From Timema cristinae (taxonomy: Eukaryota > Arthropoda > Insecta > Phasmatodea > Timematidae): DNA of 64,000 nt. Location: positions 22,768,305 through 22,832,304 of the forward strand of contig JBCFYV010000100.1 of NCBI GenBank assembly GCA_039000515.1, read 5' to 3'. The position numbers and the translations under genes were made by a program. Under the pieces are notes generated by a model that searched no databases, was not told the DNA's origin, and saw only the letters and a list, made by a program, of their open reading frames with translations. This document shows positions 24,566 to 34,879 of the stretch, one piece after another; position 1 is the first letter of the stretch; each line of letters opens with the position of its first letter.

Positions 24566-24862
24566 AGTCGACCTCAGTGGACTTGAGGTAAATCGCTCGC
24601 CTCAGGACCTATTATTCATGGGTTCAAACCCAGCTGGGGTCAACGGATTTTTCTTCAGTCGTAAAAACCCGTACCACAGATTCCTTTAGAGTGAAAGGAA
24701 ATCCGTTTGTCCCGTTGATCGTGGCATGTAAGAGGACCATAGAAGGTATGTGAAAATACCTTTCCCGGTAAAATTAGTAAGTTCTATTGTTCTCTCTCTT
24801 AGAAATTCTCGTGTGCTGATATAATCAGTTGATATTCAGAAAATGCATGTTAAATTCCTCAA
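24566..24862 (+). mobile_element. SINE-4
   Basis: tRNA-like head TCGACCTCAGTGGACTTGAG, B box GGGTTCAAACCCAGC, body ATACCTTTCCCGGTAAAATT and tail CTCGTGTGCTGATATAATCA. It lies just downstream of GPCR exon 1. Confidence 0.88.
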
Positions 24863-25495
24863 ATGAATAAAATAAATAATATAGAAAAATGTTATAAATG
24901 TTGATCGCAAAAAAAAAAAGTTCATGTTTTATAAATAAAGATCTTCCAATAAAAATTGGCCTGTACCTTTATTTCGAGTTCAATCTTCGTTTCATCCCCC
25001 CCCCCCCAACCCCTCTTACTCTCTCTCATCTACGTAGTAGGTCTAAACGCGAAGCAACAAGTTGCGCGATTACTTGTCAAACACTTAACTTTTGCGTTCT
25101 AGAACAATATACAATATACATACCGTGCTGGGGGGGGGGGGGGGGGGGTAAAGAGATTAGGAAGTTTAACCGTGACGCGATGGGTGTTCACATCAACATT
25201 CCAGGGTTTGTTTACGTTAACTAGATAAATTATTTCAGCCTTAACACTTACGCTCTCTGTACTTGCTAACTATATTTACACAGCTTTAGTTTTTTGACGT
25301 AAACTAACTCTTCAATGAGATCGTAAAGGATGCTAACTAAGCCTTGATATTATATAGGGGGGGGGGCACCTCTTTCTACCACCAACACTGAATTAAAGTC
25401 ACTCAAATTTGGCAGTGCAGAAATATGTTTAATTTGATAAATAGATTAAAAAGTTATTAAAAACTTCCAAAACTACCTTCTTATTGATTACTGTA

Positions 25496-25835
25496 CAAGC
25501 TCCGTGGTTTAGTGGCCTGTGTACCTGGTTACGAGCCTAGGGGTCCTGGGTTTGATTCCTGACTGGTACCCTGGGTAATTTTCCTGAAAGGGGAACTATA
25601 CCAACAATTACCAGGTTTTGGTTAATTAAGCTTAAATTAGGTTTAAGAGTTTTCCACACCCTCATATTCACTATCACCATCACCTCATCTCATCGGGACA
25701 TGGAAAGAGCCTCCATGGAAAGAATGTACAATTAGTACATTCAGGCATCCTCTGGACAACGGTACATTAGTACTGGCTAACCTTTCCAATAACTGGGCTA
25801 CGAATGATGTGGCCTTGACAAGCCATATAATATAT
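25496..25835 (+). mobile_element. SINE-3, body type a, full length
   Basis: Head GCTCCGTGGTTTAGTGGCCT, B box GGGTTTGATTCCTG, then the type-a body through GGGCTACGAATGATGTGGCC and an ATAATATATC end. Confidence 0.9.
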
Positions 25836-25894
25836 CATTTATGTTTACACTATTAATTATCAGACTGACTAAAACATAAATATAGTTGTAGTGT

Positions 25895-25985
25895 TTTTAT
25901 TTACGCCATTGTGGCAGCATAGTTTTCCAGTTTTCAAATAATTGGCTTCTTATTAAAAACAGACTGTATGTATGAAACGAGTTTA
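25895..25985 (+). repeat. Unclassified dispersed repeat, copy 1
   Basis: CCATTGTGGCAGCATAGTTT, CCAGTTTTCAAATAATTGGC and TTCTTATTAAAAACAGACTG resemble 39752-39830. Confidence 0.5.
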
Positions 25986-26507
25986 TTTAAACTAAGGAGG
26001 CTAGGTAAAAATAAAGGGGCCAAATTATTGGGTCAGTATTTTAGAATACTGTTTTGCTTCATACCTGATAATAAATAATTCCCAATAAATATTGTAGCTC
26101 ACCTTTGTTATATTAATTGATACAAATTAACTTATTTATTTTGGTGTAATGTAAGGTAGATAGGCTAAAATAGGGTAGCTTAATACGTTGGAATTTATAG
26201 CGTCATGCAGTTCGTTAACTTTTTATACGCTAAATACTGTAGTTCGTAGTTTTACCAAATTCTTGGGCCATGCTTTATAAAGTTTTGACTTTCTTAGGAC
26301 ATAATTTTCAAAAACTATATTTCAATTTCAAATATATATTAGCATGATTGAAATTCATAAGGTAAAGGCTTTGAAGGGGAAAACTACAAAAAAAAAATCC
26401 ACATAAATAGAATAACTAAACACAAAATACTTGGCCCCGAAAATGAATAGTGACCCTACCGACATCCTATTTTGGTTTTAGTGCTTATGCCTACTTAACT
26501 GAGGGTT

Positions 26508-26795
26508 TTTGGGGGTGACCTGGTGGTCTAGGGGTAAGGTGTCGGACTTCTGTGCTGGCGGCCGGGTTCAATCCTCGGTCCCGGCACAGATTTATCTGAT
26601 TACCAAACCCTTCCTTCACCTCTGACAAGACATCTTGTGAATGTGGGGAATGCCAGGCCTCCACCGTGGTTCGGATCCCACGTTAAACTGTAGGTCCTCC
26701 ATTTCATCTCACAATCACCCTACCATTACACATTAGCGTAAGTGCGTATAACCCGAACGGGTAGTAAGACGCGGTGCTAATAATAATAATAATAA
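26508..26795 (+). mobile_element. SINE-2, full length, with target-site duplication
   Basis: Head GTGACCTGGTGGTCTAGGGG through tail and (TAA)n. TAACTGAGGGTT occurs at 26496-26507 and at 26793-26804 (sharing TAA with the end of the tail), marking the duplication. Confidence 0.93.
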
Positions 26796-26802
26796 CTGAG
26801 GG

Positions 26803-26970
26803 TTCCGGCTTGGATTTCTGAATTGCTAAGAAAATGCTATTGATGAGAGTGTAGGTTATCCTCTCAGTGTGACAAATATCCGGTGGACTGGGTCTTTGTT
26901 TGTTCTAGAGTTAGGTTATTTTATAAGTTGCGTCCTGATATAATCAGTTGGCTCAATTTTATTAATTATT
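26803..26970 (+). mobile_element. SINE-6
   Basis: GTTCCGGCTTGGATTTCTGA start, TATCCGGTGGACTGGGTCTT, TAGAGTTAGGTTATTTTATA and tail CCTGATATAATCAGTTGGCT. It immediately follows the SINE-2 copy. Confidence 0.5.
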
Positions 26971-27226
26971 TTATCACCACGTCTTACTCTAGTTCAGGTT
27001 ATACGCTTATGAACTAACTAAGTTAAAGATTTTAGGGATTAGGAAGGCTATATTAGTAGGAAGTGTACCTACATTTGCGTAGAGTGAGAGTGGAAAACCA
27101 TTTTGGAACCACCACCCTCCCCCAGTACACTCTACCGGGATTCAAATATCAATCTCCCCGTCATCGGCATTCTAGTCTACTGCGAGAGTAGCGCGTTAGA
27201 CCATGTGGCCACCAAAACGGGTCAGT
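26966..27226 (-). mobile_element. SINE-1
   Basis: Minus-strand copy: tail ACCACGTCTTACTCTAGTTC on the + strand, body GAGTGAGAGTGGAAAACCAT, head complement ATGTGGCCACCAAAACGGGT. Confidence 0.87.
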
Positions 27227-27599
27227 CGGCTATTAAAATTCCCGTTAAATTTCTCAAATTAAAAAATCTTTATTAAATAGAATATAGACCATTTTGTAAT
27301 TCGTTTGTTTATTATTTGATTGGTTTGATAGCAGCCCTTGAAAGTTTGGTGTTTTACCTTGGTAACACATGGCCAACTTTAAGAAGTGTGTTTACGAGAA
27401 ACAGCAAACAGCATCTTATAAGATTTCCAATGGCTTGTCGTTTATTTTAGCTATTGTTTTGATAATATTCAAAGTATTTGATGCTAACCGGATGATTTTA
27501 GCCAAAATTTATCTTTTGAATTTGATATTAATGCTTCTCATTTTGTTGATAAATTTCTATAGAAAATAAATCAATACTATTTTAATCGCTATTTGGAAA

Positions 27600-27680
27600 A
27601 ATGACACCTGAACACGGGACTGGAACCTGGAACCTTTGGATTAGCGCTCCACTGAGCTATCCAGGATTCACACCGTGCTT
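27600..27680 (-). mobile_element. tRNA-like head, SINE or tRNA pseudogene
   Basis: Minus strand reads TGGATAGCTCAGTGGAGCGC with a B-box-like TTCCAGTCCCGTG. It is not a convincing tRNA fold, and the body is not one of the families above. Confidence 0.4.
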
Positions 27681-27965
27681 CTTATCGCTCTTCACTCACA
27701 GTCCTCATTTCAACAGTTTGGATTCCTAAACTTATGAATAGAGAAATAATTTATTTTATGTGTTATTGTTATTAAGTGATCTAACTGGAGATGTTTGGAG
27801 CTCACCAAAATTAAAACGCATTTTGGTGAATCGTACTATACCTGCTATTTCTACCTCGGTGGTGTCCAAACTCAATTCTATAAAATATGATTCGTCATAG
27901 TCTGAAGAGCAATTCCTCAGCCTCAATAGTCTTGACGATGACTGATACCTTACCATTAGTAAGGT

Positions 27966-28206
27966 AGCCGGCCCCGTGGTGTAGCGGTCAGTACACCTGC
28001 CTACCTACTTAGGGCTACCGGATTCGATTCCAGGCTGGTAACATGGGTATTTTCCCCGAAAGTGGAATCATCCCAACGGTACCAGGGTTTGATTAGTTAG
28101 GCTTAAGTCAGATTTAATTGTTTACACTGGTTCCAAACCCTCATACTCACTATCACCATCGTCTCATATCATTGAGATATGGAAAGAGCCTCCACGGAAA
28201 AGATGT
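27966..28206 (+). mobile_element. SINE-3, body type a, 3'-truncated
   Basis: Head GGCCCCGTGGTGTAGCGGTC, B box CGGATTCGATTCCAGG and body up to GAGCCTCCACGGAAAAGATG, after which unrelated sequence begins. Confidence 0.88.
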
Positions 28207-28576
28207 TTCGGCAGAGGGTGTATAACACCAACTCCCTATTTCTGCGCAGTTAAGCTCCTCCTTCACCTCAGTTCAACCCTTGCTTCTTGCAGTAACGGCA
28301 TTACAAGTGTCTGCAGTTACTTCTAACTGCAACTCACCCCTTACCCACTATATCGGTCGATTTAAAGGTCACTCCTAAATTAATTCAAGTGACGGTGTTG
28401 CCAGTGCAGATGCCTTTGGCCCTATTCCATTGGCTGTGAGTGAGCCTGGTGCCTCCCCCCCCCCCCCTCCCACCTCTTCCCCAATATTTCTAGCCTGGAC
28501 TTGTGGAGATACAATATATATTAATTAATATTCCAAACTCATTTTTTCCCAATATCACCTTATTGTTAACTTTGAG

Positions 28577-28871
28577 AGCGGTGAGCTGGTGGTCTAGGGG
28601 TAAGGTGTCAGACTTCTGTGCTGGGGTCCGGGGTTCAATCCTTGGTCCCGGCACAGATTTATCTGATTAACAAACCCTTCCTTCACCTCTGACAAGACAT
28701 CTTGTGATTGTGGGGAATGCCAGGCCTCCACCGTGGTTCGGATTCCACGTTAAACTGTAGGTCCTCCATTTCATCTCACAATCACCCTACCATTACACAT
28801 TAGCGTAAGTGAGTATAACCCGAACGGGTAGTAAGACGCGGTGATAATAATAATATAATAATAATAATAAT
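28577..28871 (+). mobile_element. SINE-2, full length
   Basis: Head GGTGAGCTGGTGGTCTAGGG, B box GGGGTTCAATCCTTGG, body, tail CCCGAACGGGTAGTAAGACG and a TAA-rich end. No clear target duplication was found. Confidence 0.92.
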
Positions 28872-29478
28872 TCAAGCTCACAAACTTCGGATTCACCCCC
28901 CATTTCACTTCTCTACCCTCTTATTAAGAGGTTCGTTAGTAAACTTTCTATACCAGCGGATCGCCTTCGCCAGAAAGAGTAAATCCTGGAGCCCTGATAG
29001 TATTTTTATACTAATACTATTAACATTCAGTAACGACAGCCAGCTCTTACAATAATAAAACAAACGGAAAATCTCACACGTTCTTGCTGCGCCCTTGGTA
29101 AATATACTACTTCATTGAGATTTGAAAAAATTGGCAATCCTAATTACTGATGCTATTTTATAGAGTGAAAACAAATAAAGATTATTGTGAGGGTCTCAAC
29201 TTAGTAATATAGAATAGTAATATAATGTATGCAATATCTATTAGTTTAGTTATTATAAGATGGAAAGTGCAGCAAAATACTGAGGCGTGAATTAAATATA
29301 ATAATACCAGAACTCAGCATAATTCGGTGGAGAACTAGGGAAGATGCCGAACATTCAACTCCACTGGTAGTCACTGGTTCGACAGTATCTCAACCCATCT
29401 TGGGTGAGGGGTCAAGCTTCCTGATTGGCTTAAAACTTAGGTGATCGACAGGATCACAGGAAGGGACCCGGGGCCAAG

Positions 29479-30321
29479 ATGGCGCATGGAAGGAGAGGGA
29501 GAGTCCGCTGGAAGCTGCTGATTGAGCAAGGCATTCTAGGCACGATGTGGGAGCCCGTGGTTCTAGACCAGTCTGCACCACCTTGGATACCACTTGATGG
29601 ACAGCCGTACTGCCAGCACAGGTTGAGATCACTTAACGGACAGCCGTACTGTCAGCACAGGTTGAGATCGCTTAACGGACAGCCGTACTGTCAGCACAGG
29701 TTGAGATCACTTAACGGACAGCCGTACTGTCAGCACAGGTTGAGATCACTTAACGGACAGCCGTACTGTCAGCACAGGTTGAGATCACTTAACGGACAGC
29801 CGTACTGCCAGCACAGGTTGAGATCACTTAACGGACAGCCGTACTGCCAGCACAGGTTGAGATCACTTAACGGACAGCCGTACTGTCAGCACAGGTTGAG
29901 ATCACTTAACGAACAGCCGTACTGTCAGCACAGGTTGAGATCACTTAACGGACAGCCGTACTGCCAGCACAGGTTGAGATCGCTTAACGAACAGCCGTAC
30001 TGTCAGCACAGGTTGAGATCACTTAACGGACAGCCGTACTGTCAGCACAGGTTGAGATCACTTAACGGACAGCCGTACTGTCAGCACAGGTTGAGATCAC
30101 TTAACGGACAGCCGTACTGTCAGCACAGGTTGAGATCACTTAACGGACAGCCGTACTGTCAGCACAGGTTGAGATCACTTAACGGACAGCCGTACTGTCA
30201 GCACAGGTTGAGATCACTTAACGGACAGCCGTACTGTCAGCACAGGTTGAGATCGCTTAACGGACAGCCGTACCGCCAGCACCAGGTGTATACTAGGGAA
30301 AGCGTGGGTCATTGGGGTTGA
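29479..30321 (+). CDS. 280-codon ORF made mostly of 13-residue repeats (39-bp minisatellite); gene status doubtful
   Basis: An open frame from ATG 29479 has a unique start (MAHGRRGRVRWKLLIEQG) and then 17 full copies of a 13-residue unit (LNGQPYCQHRLRS) plus a partial one, and a short unique end. Because 39 is a multiple of three, one stop-free unit keeps the frame open by itself. Variation among units is small: TGC/TGT and TCA/TCG are silent, GGA/GAA changes G to E in two units. Lies inside GPCR intron 1 on the same strand. I recognise no family. GC content is higher than the surroundings. Confidence 0.3.
   Translation: MAHGRRGRVRWKLLIEQGILGTMWEPVVLDQSAPPWIPLDGQPYCQHRLRSLNGQPYCQHRLRSLNGQPYCQHRLRSLNGQPYCQHRLRSLNGQPYCQHRLRSLNGQPYCQHRLRSLNGQPYCQHRLRSLNGQPYCQHRLRSLNEQPYCQHRLRSLNGQPYCQHRLRSLNEQPYCQHRLRSLNGQPYCQHRLRSLNGQPYCQHRLRSLNGQPYCQHRLRSLNGQPYCQHRLRSLNGQPYCQHRLRSLNGQPYCQHRLRSLNGQPYRQHQVYTRESVGHWG
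29593..30284 (+). repeat. 39-bp tandem array, 17 full units
   Basis: Unit CTTAACGGACAGCCGTACTG plus TCAGCACAGGTTGAGATCA. Units are about 95 percent alike, indicating recent expansion or homogenisation. Confidence 0.95.
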
Positions 30322-30649
30322 GTGACCAGGTTGACCTACTGATGACCGGCCAACCAGTAGGTCTATTAGGACCTTTATATCTCGCTACACCTCCCTGTCC
30401 TTTCTTATCTGTAACCCAACACCTGAACTATCTGCGTACACTCCAGCTTTCACAAAAACACTCTGTTAAAACCCCAACGTAACTGTCGTATTATGACTGA
30501 TTCACCCCCTATCTCCTCAATCCAACCCAATCGGGCGTCGCAAGAGGATGGTGATCCCGATATTCTAAAATTGTCTCATCGAGCACAGTTTGAAAAACGC
30601 TGCTCTAAGCTATTATTATGGCCACGTTCAACACCAGCGAATCTTCAAC

Positions 30650-30755
30650 TCTAACTCTCATAGAAACTAAAAGCATTGTCGTCTGATTTCTTGTGCTGAT
30701 ATAATCAATCGGTTCAAAAAGTACACTTAAATACCAATAATAATAATAATAATAA
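30650..30755 (+). mobile_element. SINE-4 3' fragment with (TAA)n
   Basis: TCTTGTGCTGATATAATCAA and AAGTACACTTAAATACC, followed by TAATAATAA, just before the duplicated exon 2 junction. Confidence 0.75.
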
Positions 30756-30773
30756 AGTGAGGCTAATTCCAGT

Positions 30774-30862
30774 TCTTGTTTATTCCAGTGACGGTGTTGC
30801 AAGTGTTGGCGGACGTGTCTGATGAGAACTTATTCTTGTTACACTCTGAAGCTGATTCAAGC
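30774..30862 (+). repeat. 89-bp direct duplication of the exon 2 acceptor region
   Basis: The run from TCTTGTTTATTCCAGTGACG through the first codons of exon 2 occurs twice, 89 bases apart (30774 and 30863). The upstream copy has TTGCAA where the downstream copy has the TTGCAG acceptor, so it has lost the acceptor that keeps frame. Similarity continues weakly into the exon body. Confidence 0.85.
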
Positions 30863-30891
30863 TCTTGTTTATTCCAGTGACGGTGTTGCAG

Positions 30892-31030
30892 GTGTTGGCG
30901 GACGTGTCCGATGATGACTCGCCCCTGTTGCAAAGTTTTGCTCACCCTGAGGCTGAAGCCAACTGGAGAGCGTGTTGCTTGGAGGCAGACAGATGCTGTC
31001 AGAACATGACGGCGAACAACAAGACAACTG
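30892..31030 (+). CDS. GPCR exon 2: ectodomain CC..CC segment (residues 87-133)
   Basis: The exon follows TTGCAG in phase 0 and ends in ACT G before gtacta, phase 1. It encodes an acidic stretch and then NWRACCLEADRCCQNMT, a cysteine-pair pattern near the start of the hormone-binding domain of insect class B receptors. N-glycosylation sites are NMT and NKT. The nearer-consensus acceptor 14 bases upstream (TTTATTCCAG) would put TGA in frame after exon 1, so the inner AG is chosen. An 89-bp direct copy of this intron-exon junction lies just upstream and has lost the inner AG. Confidence 0.8.
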
Positions 31031-32734
31031 GTACTACAGCATTCTACAGTAACGCCTTTTTTTTAGACATCTTCTTGTGACTGATAGAAAAATGTCAGAA
31101 CCAAACCATTTATAAATTCACCATCTGATTAAAATTCAACCAAATCAATTCGATCATCTGAGAACCAATCCATTAAGAAAAATGGCATATGATAAATATG
31201 GGCCAGCCCCACTAAATTTGCATCCCGCAGTAAAGCGCGGCAATTGGTAATCTGGCCTTTAGATGTATTTCTCCTTTTACCCTTTTTTACTTTCTCTCGA
31301 AACCTCGTAGATAAATTATTGTGATCGTCAAATAAATCGAACTCGAGATTTTGATGAATGTCAACGTTGCATGACCCTCAGAGACAAACAAATTCCGTTC
31401 GCAATGCCGACTGTCTCTCTGTCTGTCTGTCTGTCTTTCTGTACCTTGAGCTAGAGCCGAAACTATTGTATCGATTGGGCTGAAACTTGGTATCTGGTTT
31501 TTCCATAATGTCTTCTTGAGGGGTTTTTGGAACTATACATCCGAACCTAAAATTAGGGTAGTTTACTGAAGGACAAAAATTGGAAAAAATCTATTTTCTC
31601 GAAATTCACTCCAACGATTTTGATTAATTTTTGTCATTATAAACAAGATGGAAATTCTTATATTCTCATGAAAATTACTTTGAAGTTACTTTAAATGAGG
31701 ACATTTTTCCTATTTTTATTATTTCTCCGCAAATATTCGAGATACAAAATAAATTATCATCATAGAGTTGTAGTACTATTAAAGATATACATCTTTTTTT
31801 AAATATATTTTTATGTAACTATTTGTTTCTGAACTACAATCAAATATTTATGTATATATATGTATATATATATATATATATATAATTTGAACAGGGAGTC
31901 AAACCGGAACAGGAACTGAAACCGACAACTAAAAATAACATTTATTTTTAAGGAATCGGAATCGGAACCCTAAAATCATTATTCTGAAGAACAGGAACCG
32001 CAATTGGAACCGTTAAATAATTTTAGGTGCATAAAGGTTTTAAAAGGTTCTTATAAGTTCCTAGTTTTACAGAATTATAAATAATTTTGAAATGTTGCGT
32101 TTCTCCCTTTCTCAGTAATTTCTGAAAGGGCTTTATATATTTTAGTCTACTACTTTGTTTGAAACCTCTTTTATAAGGTGATGGATAACTGGGAATAGTT
32201 TTCCACGATAAATAATTATACGTTTATAATTTTAAGATTATTTTAGGGTAGTTTATAAAAAACTTATTTTTCAAAATTTGAGATCTGTTTAAAATATTTG
32301 AACAATTTAGTTTAAAAATTATATATAAAGAGTGTTTATTGGGACTAAAATGATGATGCGATTGTTTTTACGATGAAATCTTACTTTACCTAAGGGTAGT
32401 TTGCTGAAAACCTATTTTTGGATATTTTCTCCCAAGTAATAAGCTACTACACAATATGAGAAAGATTGTGCGATAGTGTCGTACCGTTCATTATTTTACC
32501 GTCGGCCTGTAATATTTCCACATAAAATGTTGCTATGACCAGCTTGTAGTAAGAACATAATTATATTATGACTGTAAATGACACCAGAGTCTACTTTCTG
32601 CCTGTAAAATTAAGTGAAAGCCTAATTCCAACCCCAAATCAAACAGTTTAGTGGTGTCCAACTAAGACCACTTTGAGAGTCCGTTTAATTCTTGTTTGAC
32701 AGTTCCATTGAAAGTTAGTCATAAAAGGACTATG

Positions 32735-32737
<3 letters not shown>

Positions 32738-32806
<69 letters not shown>
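32738..32806 (+). repeat. (TA)n(GA)n compound microsatellite
   Basis: About 33 bases of TA followed by about 33 of GA. A similar TA-GA-GC series is at 21658-21697, and (TA)n stretches lie at 10160-10180 and 31857-31885. Confidence 0.95.
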
Positions 32807-33013
32807 CCTATAAATATAAAGGATGGTTTGGTTCAGGTATTAAGTTTCTTGACACCATCGCCCCTAGGCATAAGTTCTAACCTAAAATGTATTTTTTATT
32901 TGAAATTGTTTTTTAGCCTCCACCAACATTCTATTATTTCAAAATGAGTTCTTGAAAATATGTTATTATTTATTTGATTTATAAAAATGTTTACTTCTAT
33001 ACACATATATCTT

Positions 33014-33060
33014 TTAGCACCGTGTCTTACTACACGTTCGTGCTATACGCTTTACGACTT
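33014..33060 (-). mobile_element. SINE-1 solo tail
   Basis: TTAGCACCGTGTCTTACTAC, then GTTCGTGCTATACGC: only the family tail is present. Confidence 0.65.
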
Positions 33061-33887
33061 TATTAATTAAATGAAGAGTTTGTTTGACTATTATTTACCA
33101 CAAACCGAGATCTGAAATTTTAAAATGAGTAGCCGCTCTACATGAACATGAGCACCTTGAAGCCTGAATTGTATGATTCTGATTAATATTTTTTATTAAT
33201 TAATTAAATACTGGGTCAGAAGAAATAAAACGAAGATACGTTTTATTTTTGTATGTTTGAAGCAAACCATTGCGTGGTTACCACGGGCAACGCTGGTTAC
33301 TTCTGCTAGTATGGAATAAAATACAGGAAAGAGTGGTAAAGTTCGTACATTCAAAAATTAACTGTTTAAAAATGGTGGATTAATTATTAATGAATAGGTT
33401 GTCAAATAAAATATTTAATTTAAGATAAACAACTTTAATATATTTCTATGATTAATTAAAGCATTAATTTAATCATCTTAGTAAAATTACTAGATGAAAT
33501 TAATAATTTTGCAGACTCATCACGGAAAAATATTTTTCAGTAAAGAAACTTAAATATTTTAAGAAAATGCTCATTCCTCTAAATTAAGGAATATCAATTT
33601 AAATTATATCATTTAGTTTCTGTATAATCGGTTTTCTTTTTAATCAATAGAGTTAAAACAAAGGCTATTAATGGATTAACTTAAAGATGTATGGGCGAGG
33701 AAAATATTTTAGAGAAAGTGCACTCACATTACCAAAAAAAACTAAACATTATATCAGATTAATAAATCGAATGAGAAACTCCTTTCAATGCACCCACTCA
33801 AAATTAGAACTTTGATACCCCCTTTAAGCCCATTGCATTCATGCCCCGTCAACCTCCTACCCACCATAATCATCAATTCAATCTATT

Positions 33888-34150
33888 TAGTCCACTTTGG
33901 TGGCCACATTGTCTAAGTTGGTACTCTCGCAATAGACTAAACTGCCGATGACAGGGAGATCAAGGTTATAATATTTGTCAGGTGTACTGAGGGTGGATTT
34001 CCTAAATGGGTTTTCACTCTCTCTTTCTCTCTCCACGCAAATGTGGGTACACTTACTATAAATAAAACCTTCACAATCCCTAAAAACCATTATCGTATTT
34101 AGTACATAAGCGAATAATCCGAACGAGTAGTAAGACAGGTGCTAAAATAA
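33888..34150 (+). mobile_element. SINE-1
   Basis: Head CACTTTGGTGGCCACATTGT, degraded B box, body containing a CTCTCTTTCTCTCTC expansion, and tail TCCGAACGAGTAGTAAGACA. Confidence 0.87.
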
Positions 34151-34359
34151 ATTCAACCTATTGACAGTTTTACAGTTTGGGCCACGTGATCATGAAAATG
34201 GTATGTAGGTCTCAACATCCGTTATAGTAGTGACGACAAAGTATGATAGTTCCATAAAACGACACGATAGTCTCGTATTTGGTCAGGCAATGTAAGTAAC
34301 AGTTTGATACTCAAGATCACGGGCGTCGCTTCGAGGGGGTTGGGGGGGGGGGGGGGGGG

Positions 34360-34760
34360 AATGTTCTAGGACGACTGGGCACTGGCAAGACCGGGTTCCA
34401 AGACAACTGGGTGACAGTGTAAAAACGTAATGATTTATTTTAGGTAAATATTCATTTTTGGAATTTAAAAAAAAATCAGGACAGAGGAACCTTAATTTGT
34501 TTGTATGTATAAAGTTAAATTACTTGGTATTTTAAACATTAAAAAAATTCAAAACCATAAAAAAACATGAAAAATACAAACCTCACCTAACCTCATATTA
34601 GTTTTTTTTTACAATTAAAACTAGTTTTTAAGGCTACGCCCAGTTTTGGCGGCGTCCAGTTGTCCCAGTACCCGGTTCGCAAGCGCCCATTTAGTTGGCC
34701 GCGCTCAGTTGGAGGTGCCCAGATGGCGGCACCCAGTTGTCCGGATCCGATGGGAACAAT
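34360..34760. repeat. Cluster of short CCCAGTTG-type repeats, partly inverted
   Basis: CGCCCAGTTTTGGCGGCGTC, CCAGTTGTCCCAGTACCCGG and CACCCAGTTGTCCGG on the + strand; complements (GACTGGGCACTGGCAAGACC, ACAACTGGGTGACAG) at 34370-34415. GC-rich in an AT-rich intron; origin unknown. Confidence 0.5.
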
Positions 34761-34879
34761 CCGGCCAAATGAGCATTCTTAATACTGTAATAGAAACAAT
34801 GAACTGTTTTATTCAGAAAATTGAAAATCTATGTTTGGAGAAATCCATATATGATTGAAGTATCTTTTTTACATAGCTT

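Larger units (their letters stand above)
24328..30891 (+). other. Intron 1 of the GPCR gene
   Basis: Bounded by gtgagt and TTGCAG. It holds SINE-4, SINE-3, SINE-2, SINE-1, a second SINE-3, a second SINE-2, the 39-bp minisatellite and the 89-bp acceptor duplication. Between about 24865-25495, 25990-26495, 27230-27965 and 28875-29470 I recognise no gene. One tRNA-like promoter remnant (minus strand, about 27605-27675) and homopolymer G/C runs near 24998, 25130, 25359 and 28457 are present. Confidence 0.75.
31390..33314 (+). mobile_element. Helitron-like segment with recognisable 3' end
   Basis: The end GGTTACCACGGGCAACGCTG, then GTTACTTCTGCTAG|T (33277-33314), has the short hairpin and CTAG terminus typical of arthropod Helitrons. 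The left part (CTGTCTGTCTGTCTTTCTGT, GAGCTAGAGCCGAAACT, TTAGGGTAGTTTACTGAAGG) recurs at 60240-60720. No Rep/helicase ORF. Whether the whole span is one element is uncertain, and the 5' end is not located. Confidence 0.45.

Noticed and set aside
24898..25224. 108-codon ORF with poly-P and poly-G
   Set aside because: It is held open by homopolymer C and G runs and has no domain.
27369..27569. 66-codon hydrophobic ORF (small membrane protein?)
   Set aside because: AT-rich random-looking composition, no homology I recognise, and inside intron 1.
29593..30284. CRISPR-like regular repeats (also at 36851, 48017, 56225 and 59726)
   Set aside because: Units are directly tandem with no unique spacers, and the window is eukaryotic.
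30789..30891. Exon 2 starting at the TTTATTCCAG acceptors (30788 or 30877)
   Set aside because: With exon 1 ending in phase 0, both give TGA as the first codon.
34646..34858. 70-codon ORF over GC-rich repeats
   Set aside because: Built from the CCCAGTTG repeat cluster, with no domain.
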